Positions 1 to 9,575 of a stretch of 64,000 nt of DNA are shown here, one piece after another; positions within the stretch are counted from its first letter, which is position 1, and each line of letters begins with the position of its first letter. The notes beneath the pieces were generated by a model. The model did not search any database and was not told the origin of the DNA. It saw nothing but the letters and a program-made list of their open reading frames with translations. Position numbers and translations under genes: made by a program. Origin of the DNA: Acidimicrobiales bacterium (GTDB lineage: Bacteria; Actinomycetota; Acidimicrobiia; Acidimicrobiales; Poriferisodalaceae); contig VYDH01000018.1 of NCBI GenBank assembly GCA_009843525.1, positions 124,001 through 188,000 of the forward strand, written 5' to 3'.

Positions 1-1
1 C

Positions 2-1375
2 CCCGGCACGGTGCTCGCGGAGGGCATCGATTTCTGTTGGACCAGCTACCCGGAGTATCTCGATGCGCTCGCAGCGACGCCCCGGGTGATGGATGTCGGC
101 AGCCAACTGCCCCACGGAGCACTGCGGTTCTTCGTGATGGGCGAGCGCGGCGCCGATCATGCCGAGGTGCCGACAGCTGAAGAACTCGAACGGATCACCG
201 ACTTGGTCACCGAGGCGCTCGAAGCAGGGGCGCTTGGGTTCACTACCAGCCGCACCACCAAGCACAAGGCGGCGGACGGTCGGCTGACGCCGTCGCTGTC
301 GGCGGGGGATCCCGAGCTGGCCGCGGTGGCGCGGGCGATGCGGCAGGCCGGCGCCGGAGTGCTGCAGGTGAATTCCGACTTCGGGCCCGGCGAGTTCGAA
401 ACCCTTCGCGCAGCCGCCGAGCTGTCCGGCCGCCCGTTGTCAGTGCTGCTGCTGCAGGTCGACAATGCACCGGAGCTCTGGCGCGAAACCCTCGATCACA
501 TCCGTGCCGCCAACGCTGCGGGCATTGCCGCGAATGGGCAGGTCGGCTGCCGACCCATCAGCGTCATGCTCGGACTCGACGTGTCGGTGAATCCCTTCGG
601 CAATCACCCGGCCTACCGGCAGATCGCCCATCTGCCCACGCCGCAGCGAGCCGCCCGCATGCGCGACGACGAGAGCCTGCGTCGGGCGCTGGTTGAAGAC
701 CGGCCGGCGGACGGGTTCAGCAAGTGGATGGACTACGCGCTCACGCGTGCGTTCGAGCTCGGCGACGTGCCCGACTACGAGCCCGATCCCCGTGCCTCGG
801 TGGCAGCCCGCGCTGCAGACCTGGGCGTCAGCCCGTGGGAGCTGGCATTGGACCTGCTCTCGGACGGTGATGGCGACGCCCTGCTCCTGTATCCCTTCGA
901 GAACTACACCGGCGGCAGCCTGGATGTGATCCGCGAGATGTTGGCCGATCCGCACACCATCTGCGGCATCGGCGACGCGGGAGCGCACGTCGGCACCATC
1001 TGCGATGCGTCCTACCCGACGTACCTGCTGACCCACTGGGCTCGGGACCGCAGCCGCGGCGACGGCCTGCCGCTCGAGTTCCTGGTGCACAAGCAGACCC
1101 GCGCCAACGCGCTCGCATATGGGCTGGCCGACCGCGGTCTGGTCGCGCCGGGCTACCGCGCTGACCTCAACGTGGTCGACTTCGAAGCCCTCGGCGTGGG
1201 GCGCCCGCAGCTGGTCTACGACCTGCCGAGCGGCGGCAAACGCCTGATCCAGCGGTCGACGGGATACCGGCACACGTTCGTGGCGGGTGTCGAGGTGTCC
1301 GCGGACGGCCAGTTCACGGGTGCCCGCCCAGGCACGCTCGTGCGCGGCTCGGTGGCGGACCCGGCGAATCAGTGA
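2..1375 (+). CDS. N-acyl-D-amino-acid deacylase family amidohydrolase, 5' partial
   Basis: The gene runs into the left edge of the window, so its N-terminus and the first metal-binding histidines are missing; about 457 residues remain of a family that is usually 530-570 long. The reading frame is open from base 2, and the GTG at 11 is not a convincing start. The C-terminal half carries the GIGDAGAHVGTICDASYPT segment typical of D-aminoacylases and related amidohydrolase-3 enzymes, which hydrolyse N-acyl amino acids or similar amides in the cytoplasm. It is followed 4 bases later by a CoA-transferase gene, so the two are probably co-transcribed. The substrate cannot be told from sequence. Confidence 0.85.
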   Translation, partial: PGTVLAEGIDFCWTSYPEYLDALAATPRVMDVGSQLPHGALRFFVMGERGADHAEVPTAEELERITDLVTEALEAGALGFTTSRTTKHKAADGRLTPSLSAGDPELAAVARAMRQAGAGVLQVNSDFGPGEFETLRAAAELSGRPLSVLLLQVDNAPELWRETLDHIRAANAAGIAANGQVGCRPISVMLGLDVSVNPFGNHPAYRQIAHLPTPQRAARMRDDESLRRALVEDRPADGFSKWMDYALTRAFELGDVPDYEPDPRASVAARAADLGVSPWELALDLLSDGDGDALLLYPFENYTGGSLDVIREMLADPHTICGIGDAGAHVGTICDASYPTYLLTHWARDRSRGDGLPLEFLVHKQTRANALAYGLADRGLVAPGYRADLNVVDFEALGVGRPQLVYDLPSGGKRLIQRSTGYRHTFVAGVEVSADGQFTGARPGTLVRGSVADPANQ

Positions 1376-1379
1376 GCCA

Positions 1380-2585
1380 GTGACGGCTTTGCCATCGCCG
1401 GAGGCCACCGGAGGCTCCGAGCTGCCGCTGGCCGGCATCACCGTGCTCGATCTGACCATTGCCCGCGCCGGGCCAACGGCCGTGCGGCAGCTCGCGGACT
1501 GGGGTGCCGACGTCATCCGGGTGGATGCGCCCACCGACGGATTCGAGGAAGGCCGGGAAGCTTCGCCGGATCACCTCAATATCCATCGCAACAAGCGCTC
1601 GCTGGTCATCGACTTGAAGAACCCGTCAGGTCGTGAGCTGCTCCACCGTCTCGTCCGCTCGGCCGATGTGCTGATTGAGAACCTGCGGCCCACGGTCAAG
1701 TACCGGCTCGGATTCGACTGGGAGACGCTGCACGACGTGAACCCTGCCCTTGTGATGGGCTCCATCTCGGGGTTCGGCCAGGACGGCCCGTACGCCACCC
1801 GGGGCGGCGTGGATCAGATTGCCCAAGGCCTCGGCGGGATGATGGCGGTCACGGGCCTGCCCGGCCACGGCCCCGTGCGGGCTGGCGTGGCGATCAGCGA
1901 CGTGACTGCTGGCCTTCAGCTCGCGATCGGTGTGCTCGTGGCGCTCATCGAGCGGTCCCGCACCGGTGAGGGTCGCTGGGTGCACACCTCGCTGCTCGAG
2001 TCGATGATCGGCATGCTCGATTTCCAGGCGGCTCGCTGGACGGTGGCGGGGGAGGACCCGCCACAGGCCGGCAACGACCATCCCACGATGATCCCCATGG
2101 GCACCTACGAGGCAGCCGACGGGCGCATCAACATCGCAGCGCCCGGCGGGCGGCTGTGGCGGGCATTCTGTGCCGAGATCGGGCGCCCTGATCTGCCTGA
2201 CGATGATCGGTTCTCGTCTACGAAACTGCGCTCGGCCAACCGCGCCGAGCTGAACAAGCTCATCAGCGAGCAGCTCGCCACCGCGGGCTGTGACGAATGG
2301 GTGGAGCGGCTCAACGCCGTCGGCATCCCGTGCGGGCGCGTCAACAGCGTGGCCGAGGCATTTGCCGACCCGCAAGTGCAGCACCTGGGCATGGCCGCGC
2401 CGGTGCATCACCCGGTGATGGGCGACATTCGCATTGTGCGAAACGCCACCCAGATCGACGGGGTGCCCGGTGAGATCCGACGGCCCAGCCCCGCGCGCGG
2501 CGAGCACACCGACGAGATCCTGGCCCAATTCGGTCTGGAACCCGACGAGATCGCGGCCCTGCGCGACGCCGGCGCCGTCAGCTGA
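1380..2585 (+). CDS. CaiB/BaiF-type (family III) CoA transferase
   Basis: A 401-residue protein with the family III CoA-transferase layout: an N-terminal Rossmann-like part beginning LAGITVLDLTIARAGPTAVR, then YKxxLGFDWETLHDVNPALV-like sequence and the region GVAISDVTAGLQLA holding the expected catalytic aspartate. These enzymes move CoA between carboxylic acids such as carnitine, formate, oxalate or bile-acid intermediates. The start is the GTG at 1380, four bases after the upstream stop. The frame is open further upstream, but those residues lie inside the previous gene and look unlike the family. Operon with the amidohydrolase is likely; the acyl substrate is unknown. Confidence 0.9.
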   Translation: MTALPSPEATGGSELPLAGITVLDLTIARAGPTAVRQLADWGADVIRVDAPTDGFEEGREASPDHLNIHRNKRSLVIDLKNPSGRELLHRLVRSADVLIENLRPTVKYRLGFDWETLHDVNPALVMGSISGFGQDGPYATRGGVDQIAQGLGGMMAVTGLPGHGPVRAGVAISDVTAGLQLAIGVLVALIERSRTGEGRWVHTSLLESMIGMLDFQAARWTVAGEDPPQAGNDHPTMIPMGTYEAADGRINIAAPGGRLWRAFCAEIGRPDLPDDDRFSSTKLRSANRAELNKLISEQLATAGCDEWVERLNAVGIPCGRVNSVAEAFADPQVQHLGMAAPVHHPVMGDIRIVRNATQIDGVPGEIRRPSPARGEHTDEILAQFGLEPDEIAALRDAGAVS

Positions 2586-2644
2586 GGCGACCCGCAGTAA
2601 CCAGCAGGAATCACTCCGCGATTTCCTGCATGAATTGCATCAGG

Positions 2645-2679
2645 CGGCGGGCTGGCAACCTTGAGCCGCCAGCCCGCCG
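2645..2679. terminator. GC-rich hairpin between convergent genes
   Basis: A perfect 12-bp inverted repeat (2645-2656 with 2668-2679) around an 11-base loop lies between the convergent CoA-transferase and metY genes. There is no T-tract on either side, so if it terminates transcription it does so as a bidirectional GC-hairpin. Confidence 0.5.
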
Positions 2680-2696
2680 GCCGTTGATGTCAAGCG

Positions 2697-4031
<1,335 letters not shown>

Positions 4032-4101
4032 GTTGAGCTCCATTTCTTACGCCCCATAAGGCGGGCTATGCCTGACCCGGCGGGATTGCCGAGCGCGCAG
4101 C

Positions 4102-4139
4102 ACTGTACCGGTAAAACCCGACCTGTCCAGTCGGATTTT
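4102..4139 (-). promoter_or_regulatory. metY promoter with overlapping Rrf2-type operator
   Basis: On the minus strand a -35-like TGGACA (4129-4124) is followed after 16 bases by a -10-like TACAGT (4107-4102). The -35 lies inside a palindrome: arms AAAACCCGAC (4113-4122) and GTCGGATTTT (4130-4139), nine of ten positions complementary, with a 7-base spacer. The CCGAC...GTCGG form resembles IscR/CymR-like Rrf2-family operators. Binding by such a repressor is inferred; the regulator gene is not in this window. Confidence 0.6.
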
Positions 4140-4152
4140 CTGTGACAGGTCG
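4119..4152 (-). terminator. possible terminator hairpin overlapping the metY operator
   Basis: A perfect 9-bp inverted repeat, CGACCTGTC (4119-4127) and GACAGGTCG (4144-4152), follows the stop of the hydroxyacid dehydrogenase gene on the minus strand and runs into GGTTTT. It could end that transcript, or be a second regulatory dyad for metY. Confidence 0.35.
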
Positions 4153-4181
4153 ATGTCGGATTCGCTGGGTGCGCTGTGGGT

Positions 4182-5207
4182 TCAGAATCCGGTCTGTTTG
4201 TCCACGACGCCTTCGAGCGGGCGGCCTTCGCGCAATGCGATGAGGTTGCGGCAGAAGCGCTCCAGGTTGCGCCGTGCGCGGTGCTGGCTCGCCCCAGCCG
4301 TGTGAGGTGTCATGACGCAATTGTCGAACGCCCACAGCGGGCTGTCCGGCGGCAGCGGCTCGACCGGAGCTACATCGAGGGCGGCCCCGCCGATCCGGCC
4401 TTCGGCCAGCGCCCGTTCCAACGACGGGCCGTCGATGATCTCGCCGCGGGTCACGTTGAGCAGGATGGCGCCGTCGGGCATCGAAGCGAACATCTCGTCG
4501 TTGAACATGCCCTTGGTGTCGGCGGTGAGCGGCAGGCCCACCGCCAGCACGTCGCTGGTGGCCACGATGTCACCCAGCGACTCGGGCCCGCCGACCGTCT
4601 CGACGCCCTCGCCGGGCGGCACCGGGTACAGATCCATGGCCTGCACGCGCATGCCGAACGCGAGTGCCCGGCGGGCAATGTGCCGGCCCGTGCCGCCAAA
4701 TCCCAGGATGCCCATCGTGAGGCCCTCGAGCTCCAGCTCGCTGTAGCGCATTTGCTCCCGGAGGTCGTTGTCCCATCCGTCCGGCCCGAGCTTCACCGCC
4801 GTTGCGATGCGCCTCACCAGCGCCAGCAGCAGACCGAACGCGTGGTCGGCGAGGTGGCTGCCGACCAGGCCCTTCTCGCCGGTAAGCACGACGTCGCTGT
4901 CGAGGAATCTGGGGTACATGAACATGTCGACGCCTGAGGCTGTCGCATGGATCCAGCGCAGCTTCGGGGCGGCGTCGAACAGCCACTGGGGCACGATGCC
5001 GAGGATCACCTGTGCGTCGGCTGCCAGGGGAACCCCATCCCGCGGTCGGTCCACGATGTTCACGACGGCGCCGGGCCCCGCCGCATCGCGAATAGCGGCC
5101 TCGTCGTCGGGACTGACATCGGGCAGCGTGAGCGTCTTGGTGACGAGCACATTGAGCGGCCCGTCGGGCACCTCGAGAACAGTCGGGCCGGGTAACTGGG
5201 CGCTCAT
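4182..5207 (-). CDS. D-2-hydroxyacid dehydrogenase family protein
   Basis: A 341-residue NAD(P)-dependent 2-hydroxyacid dehydrogenase. The dinucleotide-binding site is LGFGGTGRHIARRA, and the family catalytic triad is visible as Arg in NVTRGEIID, Glu in APVEPLPPDSPLW and His in MTPHTAG. Such enzymes reduce 2-oxo acids to D-hydroxy acids or act on glyoxylate and hydroxypyruvate. Its ATG overlaps the TGA of the upstream hydratase gene (ATGA), so the two are translationally coupled and probably act in one catabolic route. The exact substrate is unknown. Confidence 0.9.
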   Translation of the reverse strand: MSAQLPGPTVLEVPDGPLNVLVTKTLTLPDVSPDDEAAIRDAAGPGAVVNIVDRPRDGVPLAADAQVILGIVPQWLFDAAPKLRWIHATASGVDMFMYPRFLDSDVVLTGEKGLVGSHLADHAFGLLLALVRRIATAVKLGPDGWDNDLREQMRYSELELEGLTMGILGFGGTGRHIARRALAFGMRVQAMDLYPVPPGEGVETVGGPESLGDIVATSDVLAVGLPLTADTKGMFNDEMFASMPDGAILLNVTRGEIIDGPSLERALAEGRIGGAALDVAPVEPLPPDSPLWAFDNCVMTPHTAGASQHRARRNLERFCRNLIALREGRPLEGVVDKQTGF

Positions 5208-5983
5208 GAGATGATGGCCTCCACGTCGCCGATCTGGCTGTAGGTGGTCACCCAGCGTTGGCCTGGCTCAACACGAAATCGGGCGTACGCACCCGTGATG
5301 ACGCACTGCTCGGGCTCGAGCGCCATACCGTGCCGGTGCAGCGTGGCCGCCAGCCGGGCAATCGACAGGTAGGGATTGTCGACCTCGTCCGCAGCGGTGC
5401 AGCTGAAGCGTTCGGTGCTGTCGCAGGAGACCGTAACGACGCAGCGGTCGAGCTCGTCCGCTGGCGGCGGGTCCACGCCCGAACCTCGCACGATGGCCCA
5501 GTTGGTCAGGTTGTCGGCCACGAGCATGGCGAGGTTGCCCCCGACCGCTACTCGCGCCTCGTTCACCTCGTAACCAGCGCACACTTGCGAGATCCGGGCG
5601 GGAACCGAGGACGGATCGACATCGTCGCCGGCGATGCGCTCACCGATCACGAAGCACATCTCGGGCTCAATGCTCACCTTGCGGATCTCTGACGACGGGA
5701 TGTCAGCAGGCGTGGTGAGCACACGATTGACGTGCCCGAACGGCCGGTCGTCGATGCCCACCGTCGTGCGGGCCCGATCCGACGTGAGCCCCACCTTCCA
5801 GCCCGCGTGCACGGCGCCATCGGTGACCGCCCTGCGCTGCATTTCGCATTGGATGGCTAGGCCGTCCTCAAAGCCGAGGTCCGCGAAGGCTGCTGCGGGC
5901 ACGTCACCGCCCGCGGCGTAGTAGTCGGACAGCGCCTCGGCGGCGGCCAAGCGTGCGGGACTGAGTTGACGGGCAGCACTCAC
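5204..5983 (-). CDS. 2-keto-4-pentenoate hydratase / fumarylacetoacetase-like protein
   Basis: A 259-residue protein matching the MhpD/HpaH hydratase family in length and in segments such as AGWKVGLTSDRARTTVGID, EPEMCFVIGERI and GYEVNEARVAVGGN. Members add water to 2-hydroxy-dienoates or decarboxylate 4-oxalocrotonate at the end of meta-cleavage pathways. The open frame extends further upstream, but that part overlaps the divergent dioxygenase gene and is unlike the family. The GTG at 5983 is chosen because TAAGGT lies 8 bases before it, which fits a leaderless start. It is coupled to the downstream dehydrogenase by an ATGA overlap. Confidence 0.87.
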   Translation of the reverse strand: MSAARQLSPARLAAAEALSDYYAAGGDVPAAAFADLGFEDGLAIQCEMQRRAVTDGAVHAGWKVGLTSDRARTTVGIDDRPFGHVNRVLTTPADIPSSEIRKVSIEPEMCFVIGERIAGDDVDPSSVPARISQVCAGYEVNEARVAVGGNLAMLVADNLTNWAIVRGSGVDPPPADELDRCVVTVSCDSTERFSCTAADEVDNPYLSIARLAATLHRHGMALEPEQCVITGAYARFRVEPGQRWVTTYSQIGDVEAIIS

Positions 5984-5997
5984 AGCGGCGCACCTTA
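5984..5997 (-). promoter_or_regulatory. leaderless promoter, TAAGGT
   Basis: TAAGGT (5997-5992, minus strand) stands 8 bases before the GTG at 5983. There is no Shine-Dalgarno sequence, as expected for a leaderless mRNA. Confidence 0.55.
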
Positions 5998-6060
5998 GAT
6001 GCAGCGCAGCACGCGGTTCAGATGTCCGGGATCGTCCTTTGCGGCACAGGTCGCTCGCCG

Positions 6061-6073
6061 TAGTGTGACTCCC
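6061..6073 (+). promoter_or_regulatory. leaderless promoter, TAGTGT
   Basis: TAGTGT (6061-6066) lies 7 bases before the ATG at 6074 with no Shine-Dalgarno. It faces the divergent hydratase promoter about 64 bases away. Confidence 0.6.
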
Positions 6074-6517
6074 ATGAGGTTGCAGCTGGCACTCAATGTG
6101 AATGACATCGACGAAGCAGTCGACTACTACTCGCGGCTCTTCGATGCCGAACCGGCCAAGCGCCGCGACGGGTACGCCAACTTCGCGATCGACGAGCCGC
6201 CGCTCAAGCTGGTGCTGTTCGAGAATCCCGGCAACGGGGGCACCATCAACCATCTCGGGGTCGAGACCGAATCCGCCAGCGAGGTGGAGCAGGCTCATGC
6301 CCGCATGGTCTCCGCTGGCATCACCACCTCCACCATCGACGAGACCATGTGCTGCTACGCCGAGAAGGTCGAGACCTGGGCCACCGATCCGCACGGCATC
6401 GACTGGGAGTGGTACGTGAAGCAGGGCGACGTCGAGGTGATGAACAACGTGGTGCTGTCACGACGCGGCGACGGTCTGGAACGCGAGAGTCACGCTGACG
6501 ACGCTTGCTGCGCCTAG
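6074..6517 (+). CDS. ArsI/CadI-like VOC dioxygenase (possible C-As lyase)
   Basis: A 147-residue vicinal-oxygen-chelate protein. The likely metal ligands Gln4, His60 (in TINHLG) and Glu112 (in DWEWYVK) are present, together with a vicinal thiol pair Cys93-Cys94 in TMCCYAEKVETWATDPHG. This arrangement matches the ArsI/CadI group. ArsI enzymes cleave the carbon-arsenic bond of trivalent organoarsenicals, while CadI proteins are metal-induced relatives of less certain activity. A second Cys-Cys pair is at the very C-terminus (DDACCA). No arsR or arsenic transporter is adjacent. The start is set by a TANNNT hexamer just upstream. Confidence 0.8.
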   Translation: MRLQLALNVNDIDEAVDYYSRLFDAEPAKRRDGYANFAIDEPPLKLVLFENPGNGGTINHLGVETESASEVEQAHARMVSAGITTSTIDETMCCYAEKVETWATDPHGIDWEWYVKQGDVEVMNNVVLSRRGDGLERESHADDACCA

Positions 6518-6532
6518 CGCCACCCGCCGTCG

Positions 6533-7360
6533 CTAGTTCTGGGGTCGGCGCTCGCGGAGGAGCACTTCCTGGGCGATCGTCGCCACGTGACGGCCGTCAG
6601 GCGAGAACAGATTCCCCACCGTGATGCCGCGAGCACCGGTCAGACCGTGGCAATCGAACTGGTACAGGTGCCACTCGTCGGCACGCATCGGACGGTGGAA
6701 CCACATGGCGTGGTCCAGCGACGCACCCATGAACGTCTCCTGGTAGCGCTCGTGCGGAACCTGCAGGGGGTGCAGCGAGCGGGCAGCGTTGAATTGGATT
6801 GCGTCTGAGGTGAACGCCAGCCCGCAGACGTGCAGCCGGGGATCGTCGTCGATGGGATCGACAATGCGCACCCAGCCCATCGACTGGCCGGCTCCCGGAT
6901 GGCTCGGCAACGGGCGGCGTTCCATGATCCACGGCCAACGCTCTTCGTCGATGTTGCGACAGTCCTGCGGGTCGGGGGCGAGGGGGATGCGTGCCGTCTG
7001 CACTTCGGCGTCCTGCTCGGCCACATGGAATGAGCACGACAGGTTCAGGATTGCACCACCGCTCTGGCGGGCCACGACTGCCCGGGTGCAGAACGAGCGG
7101 CCGTTGCGAAGCCTGTCCACCTCGTAGCGGACCGGCTCGTCGAGGGTGCCGCCGCGGATGAAGTAGGCGTGCACCGAGTGCGGCACAAACCTCTCGTCAA
7201 CGGTCTGGAATGCCGCCCACAGGCCTTGCGCGATGACCTGCCCGCCGTAGATCCGGCCCCACATGTACTCGGGGCTGACGCCGACGTAGGTGTCGGGCCC
7301 GTGCTGCTCGAGGAACATCACCTCGCCGTACGTCGTCGGCGCGGAGATGCCGCTCGTCAC
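6533..7360 (-). CDS. tesB: acyl-CoA thioesterase II (double hotdog)
   Basis: A 275-residue TesB-type thioesterase that hydrolyses acyl-CoA to free acid and CoA. The N-terminal hotdog carries RIYGGQVIAQGLWAA and SVHAYFIRGG, and the second one carries SLDHAMWFHRP and TGARGITVGNLFSPDGRHVAT, both typical of the family. The start is the GTG at 7360, preceded by AGGGG at a good distance; the longer open frame would overlap the acyl-CoA dehydrogenase. It is the last gene of a crotonase, dehydrogenase and thioesterase operon on the minus strand, consistent with fatty-acid or sterol side-chain turnover. Confidence 0.9.
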   Translation of the reverse strand: MTSGISAPTTYGEVMFLEQHGPDTYVGVSPEYMWGRIYGGQVIAQGLWAAFQTVDERFVPHSVHAYFIRGGTLDEPVRYEVDRLRNGRSFCTRAVVARQSGGAILNLSCSFHVAEQDAEVQTARIPLAPDPQDCRNIDEERWPWIMERRPLPSHPGAGQSMGWVRIVDPIDDDPRLHVCGLAFTSDAIQFNAARSLHPLQVPHERYQETFMGASLDHAMWFHRPMRADEWHLYQFDCHGLTGARGITVGNLFSPDGRHVATIAQEVLLRERRPQN

Positions 7361-7388
7361 AGCAATCCCCTTCGGGATTCGCCCTGAT

Positions 7389-8606
7389 TCACAGCAGTCC
7401 CTTACGGGACTCGCGCCAAGGCACATCGCGATCAAGTCGAGGTTCGCCGGGCAGGCCCAGCACGCGTTCGCCGAGGATGTTGCGCTGGATCTCGTCGGTG
7501 CCGCCGCGGATCGACATCGACGGAGCCGTCACCGTCTCGATGTAGCCATGACCGTTTTCGAGCATGCCTGCGGCTCCCGCGGCGCGATTCGCCAGGTAGG
7601 CGCGTCGCTTGTACGACGACACCGTCCTCAGCTTCGCACCGCTGCCGGCCGGTCCTGGACTGCCGCCCGAGCGGGCTTCGTCTGCGGCGCGTTGCGCAGT
7701 CCAGCGCGACGCCATGTCGGCGGCATAGATCGACATGGCCTCGTCGCGTCTCACCTTGTCATCGAGTGCCCCGAGCGCGGCCAGATCGGTGATCCATGTG
7801 GGAACGCGGGCGCCACGCTTCGCACCGTCGCCCCCGCCACGGCTGCCGGCCCCGGCCCGTTCGTGCGAGAGGATCGTCATCGCAACCCGCCAACCCTCAC
7901 CCACATCGCCGACTCGCCAAGCGTCGGGAACGACGGTGCCATCCACGAACACCTCGCTGAAGTGGGCATCGTTGTTCATCTGCCGCAATGGCCGCACGTC
8001 GACGCCGGGTGCGTCCATGGCGATCACGAACATCGTGAGTCCCTTGTGCTTGGGCTGTTCCGGGTCGGTACGGGCCAGGCAGATGGCCCACTCAGACCAC
8101 ATCGCCCGACTGGTCCAGGTCTTCTGGCCGCCGAGCCGCCACACCTCGCCGTCCTGCGCAGCGCTCAGGGCCACGTTGGCAAGGTCCGATCCGGCCTCGG
8201 GCTCGGAGAACATCTGGCACCAGATCTCGGCGCCCGATGCGATCGGCCGCAGCCAGCGGTCCTGCTGCTCTGCGGTTCCGTGCGTCAGCAGCGCAGGGCC
8301 CACCATGCCGAGCCCGATGGCGAACGGGTAGAGGTCGGGCACCACGTACTCGCGCAGCACCGAGCCGATGAGCTGGTTCTCCGCCACTGAGGCATCGCGG
8401 CCGCCATGGGTGGACGGCCAAGTCGGCACGTGCCAGCCGCCGTCCACGGTCGCCGCCAGGTATGCCCGGCCCTCGTCGAGGTCGTCGCTGCCAGCCCCCA
8501 TCGAGGTCAGGCGCGTCTGGTCCGTGCGACGTTCGAGCAAGCCGTCGAGAGCCGCCCGGATGTTGTCGGCAGCGAGCGCGGCTGATTGCGATGCGAGATC
8601 GGTCAT
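7389..8606 (-). CDS. acyl-CoA dehydrogenase
   Basis: A 405-residue flavoprotein of the acyl-CoA dehydrogenase family, which introduces the alpha-beta double bond in beta-oxidation. Visible family segments are WCQMFSEPEAGSDLANV (FAD and substrate loop), the WTSRAMWSEWAICLART region, and the C-terminal IRGGTDEIQRNILGERVLGLP. A stretch near residue 270 (AGAGSRGGGDGAKRGARV) is glycine-rich and variable. The gene lies 40 bases downstream of the enoyl-CoA hydratase and 28 bases ahead of tesB. The physiological acyl chain is unknown. Confidence 0.92.
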   Translation of the reverse strand: MTDLASQSAALAADNIRAALDGLLERRTDQTRLTSMGAGSDDLDEGRAYLAATVDGGWHVPTWPSTHGGRDASVAENQLIGSVLREYVVPDLYPFAIGLGMVGPALLTHGTAEQQDRWLRPIASGAEIWCQMFSEPEAGSDLANVALSAAQDGEVWRLGGQKTWTSRAMWSEWAICLARTDPEQPKHKGLTMFVIAMDAPGVDVRPLRQMNNDAHFSEVFVDGTVVPDAWRVGDVGEGWRVAMTILSHERAGAGSRGGGDGAKRGARVPTWITDLAALGALDDKVRRDEAMSIYAADMASRWTAQRAADEARSGGSPGPAGSGAKLRTVSSYKRRAYLANRAAGAAGMLENGHGYIETVTAPSMSIRGGTDEIQRNILGERVLGLPGEPRLDRDVPWRESRKGLL

Positions 8607-8646
8607 CAGTCGCGGGCGACGTCGGGCGTTCCGGTACGACCGGGCA

Positions 8647-9480
8647 TCAGCTGCGGGTGAAGTTGGGCGTCCGGCGTTCGTTCATGGCGTTGACGCCCTC
8701 GCGCCAGTCGTTGGTGGTGCGCAGGCGATCCTGCTCGGCCTTCTCGTTGTCAGTGGCCGCCTTGATGGCATCGGCCAGGTGGCCGCGCATGGTGTAGCGG
8801 ATCGACTCGACGGCCAGCGGGGCCGAGCCGGCGATCTCGCACGCGAAGTCGTAGGCCGCCTGGCGCAGCTCGTCGAGCGGCACCAGCTTGTCGGCCAAGC
8901 CGATCTCGACGGCTTCGTCGCCCTTGACGCGCCGGCCGGTGTAGAGCAGGTCGAGGGCCTGCTGGTTGCCGACGAGTCGGGGGAGCGTGACGGTCAACCC
9001 GAATCCATGGTGGAAACCCAATCGGGCGAAGTTGGCGGTGAAGCGGGCCTCGGGGGCGGCAATGCGGAAGTCCGGGAAACATGCCACGCCGAGACCGCCG
9101 CCCACAGCCGCACCCTGGATGGCCCCCACGACCGGCTTGCGCTTGGAGAAGAGGTCGAATGCCGCGTCGTAGAGATGTCGGGGGCTGCCGTCGGCGTTGG
9201 TCGCCGTGATTTCGCCGCCTCGCCGGCCGTCAGAACCGAACTGGGCACCGGCGCAGAAGTTCTTGCCCTCCGAGCACAGCACACTGGCGCGGCAGCCGTC
9301 CTCCTCGTCGAGATCGCCAAACGCGGCCACTAGGCCGTCGATCAGCTCAAGGTCGAAGAAGTTGTGCGGAGGCCGCTGAATCTCCACAACGGCCACATGG
9401 TCATCGCTCAGCTTCACCGATACGTCGCCATACCGGCCGAATTCGTCGAGGTTGCTGTCGACTGCGCTGTTGCTGCTCAT
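8647..9480 (-). CDS. enoyl-CoA hydratase/isomerase (crotonase) family protein
   Basis: A 277-residue crotonase-fold protein. The oxyanion-hole segments are SVLCSEGKNFCAGAQFGSD and VVGAIQGAAVGGGLGVACFPDFRIA, followed by TRLGFHHGFGLTVTLPRLVG-like sequence. It hydrates or isomerises enoyl-CoA. The general-acid glutamates of classical hydratases are not clearly placed, so isomerase or lyase activity is possible. It heads the minus-strand acyl-CoA operon. Its ATG at 9480 has TACGCT six bases upstream and no Shine-Dalgarno, so it is probably translated from a leaderless message. Confidence 0.9.
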   Translation of the reverse strand: MSSNSAVDSNLDEFGRYGDVSVKLSDDHVAVVEIQRPPHNFFDLELIDGLVAAFGDLDEEDGCRASVLCSEGKNFCAGAQFGSDGRRGGEITATNADGSPRHLYDAAFDLFSKRKPVVGAIQGAAVGGGLGVACFPDFRIAAPEARFTANFARLGFHHGFGLTVTLPRLVGNQQALDLLYTGRRVKGDEAVEIGLADKLVPLDELRQAAYDFACEIAGSAPLAVESIRYTMRGHLADAIKAATDNEKAEQDRLRTTNDWREGVNAMNERRTPNFTRS

Positions 9481-9492
9481 GCGGCGAGCGTA
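9481..9492 (-). promoter_or_regulatory. leaderless promoter, TACGCT
   Basis: TACGCT (9492-9487, minus strand) lies 6 bases before the ATG at 9480 that opens the crotonase, dehydrogenase and thioesterase operon. Confidence 0.6.
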
Positions 9493-9575
9493 GGTGCGCC
9501 GTTCCAGCGACGCACAGTGCGCCCGCCTATTCGGTGCCCGCGGCTCTCAGACGGGCGCATGTTCGAGAGGCGAGG

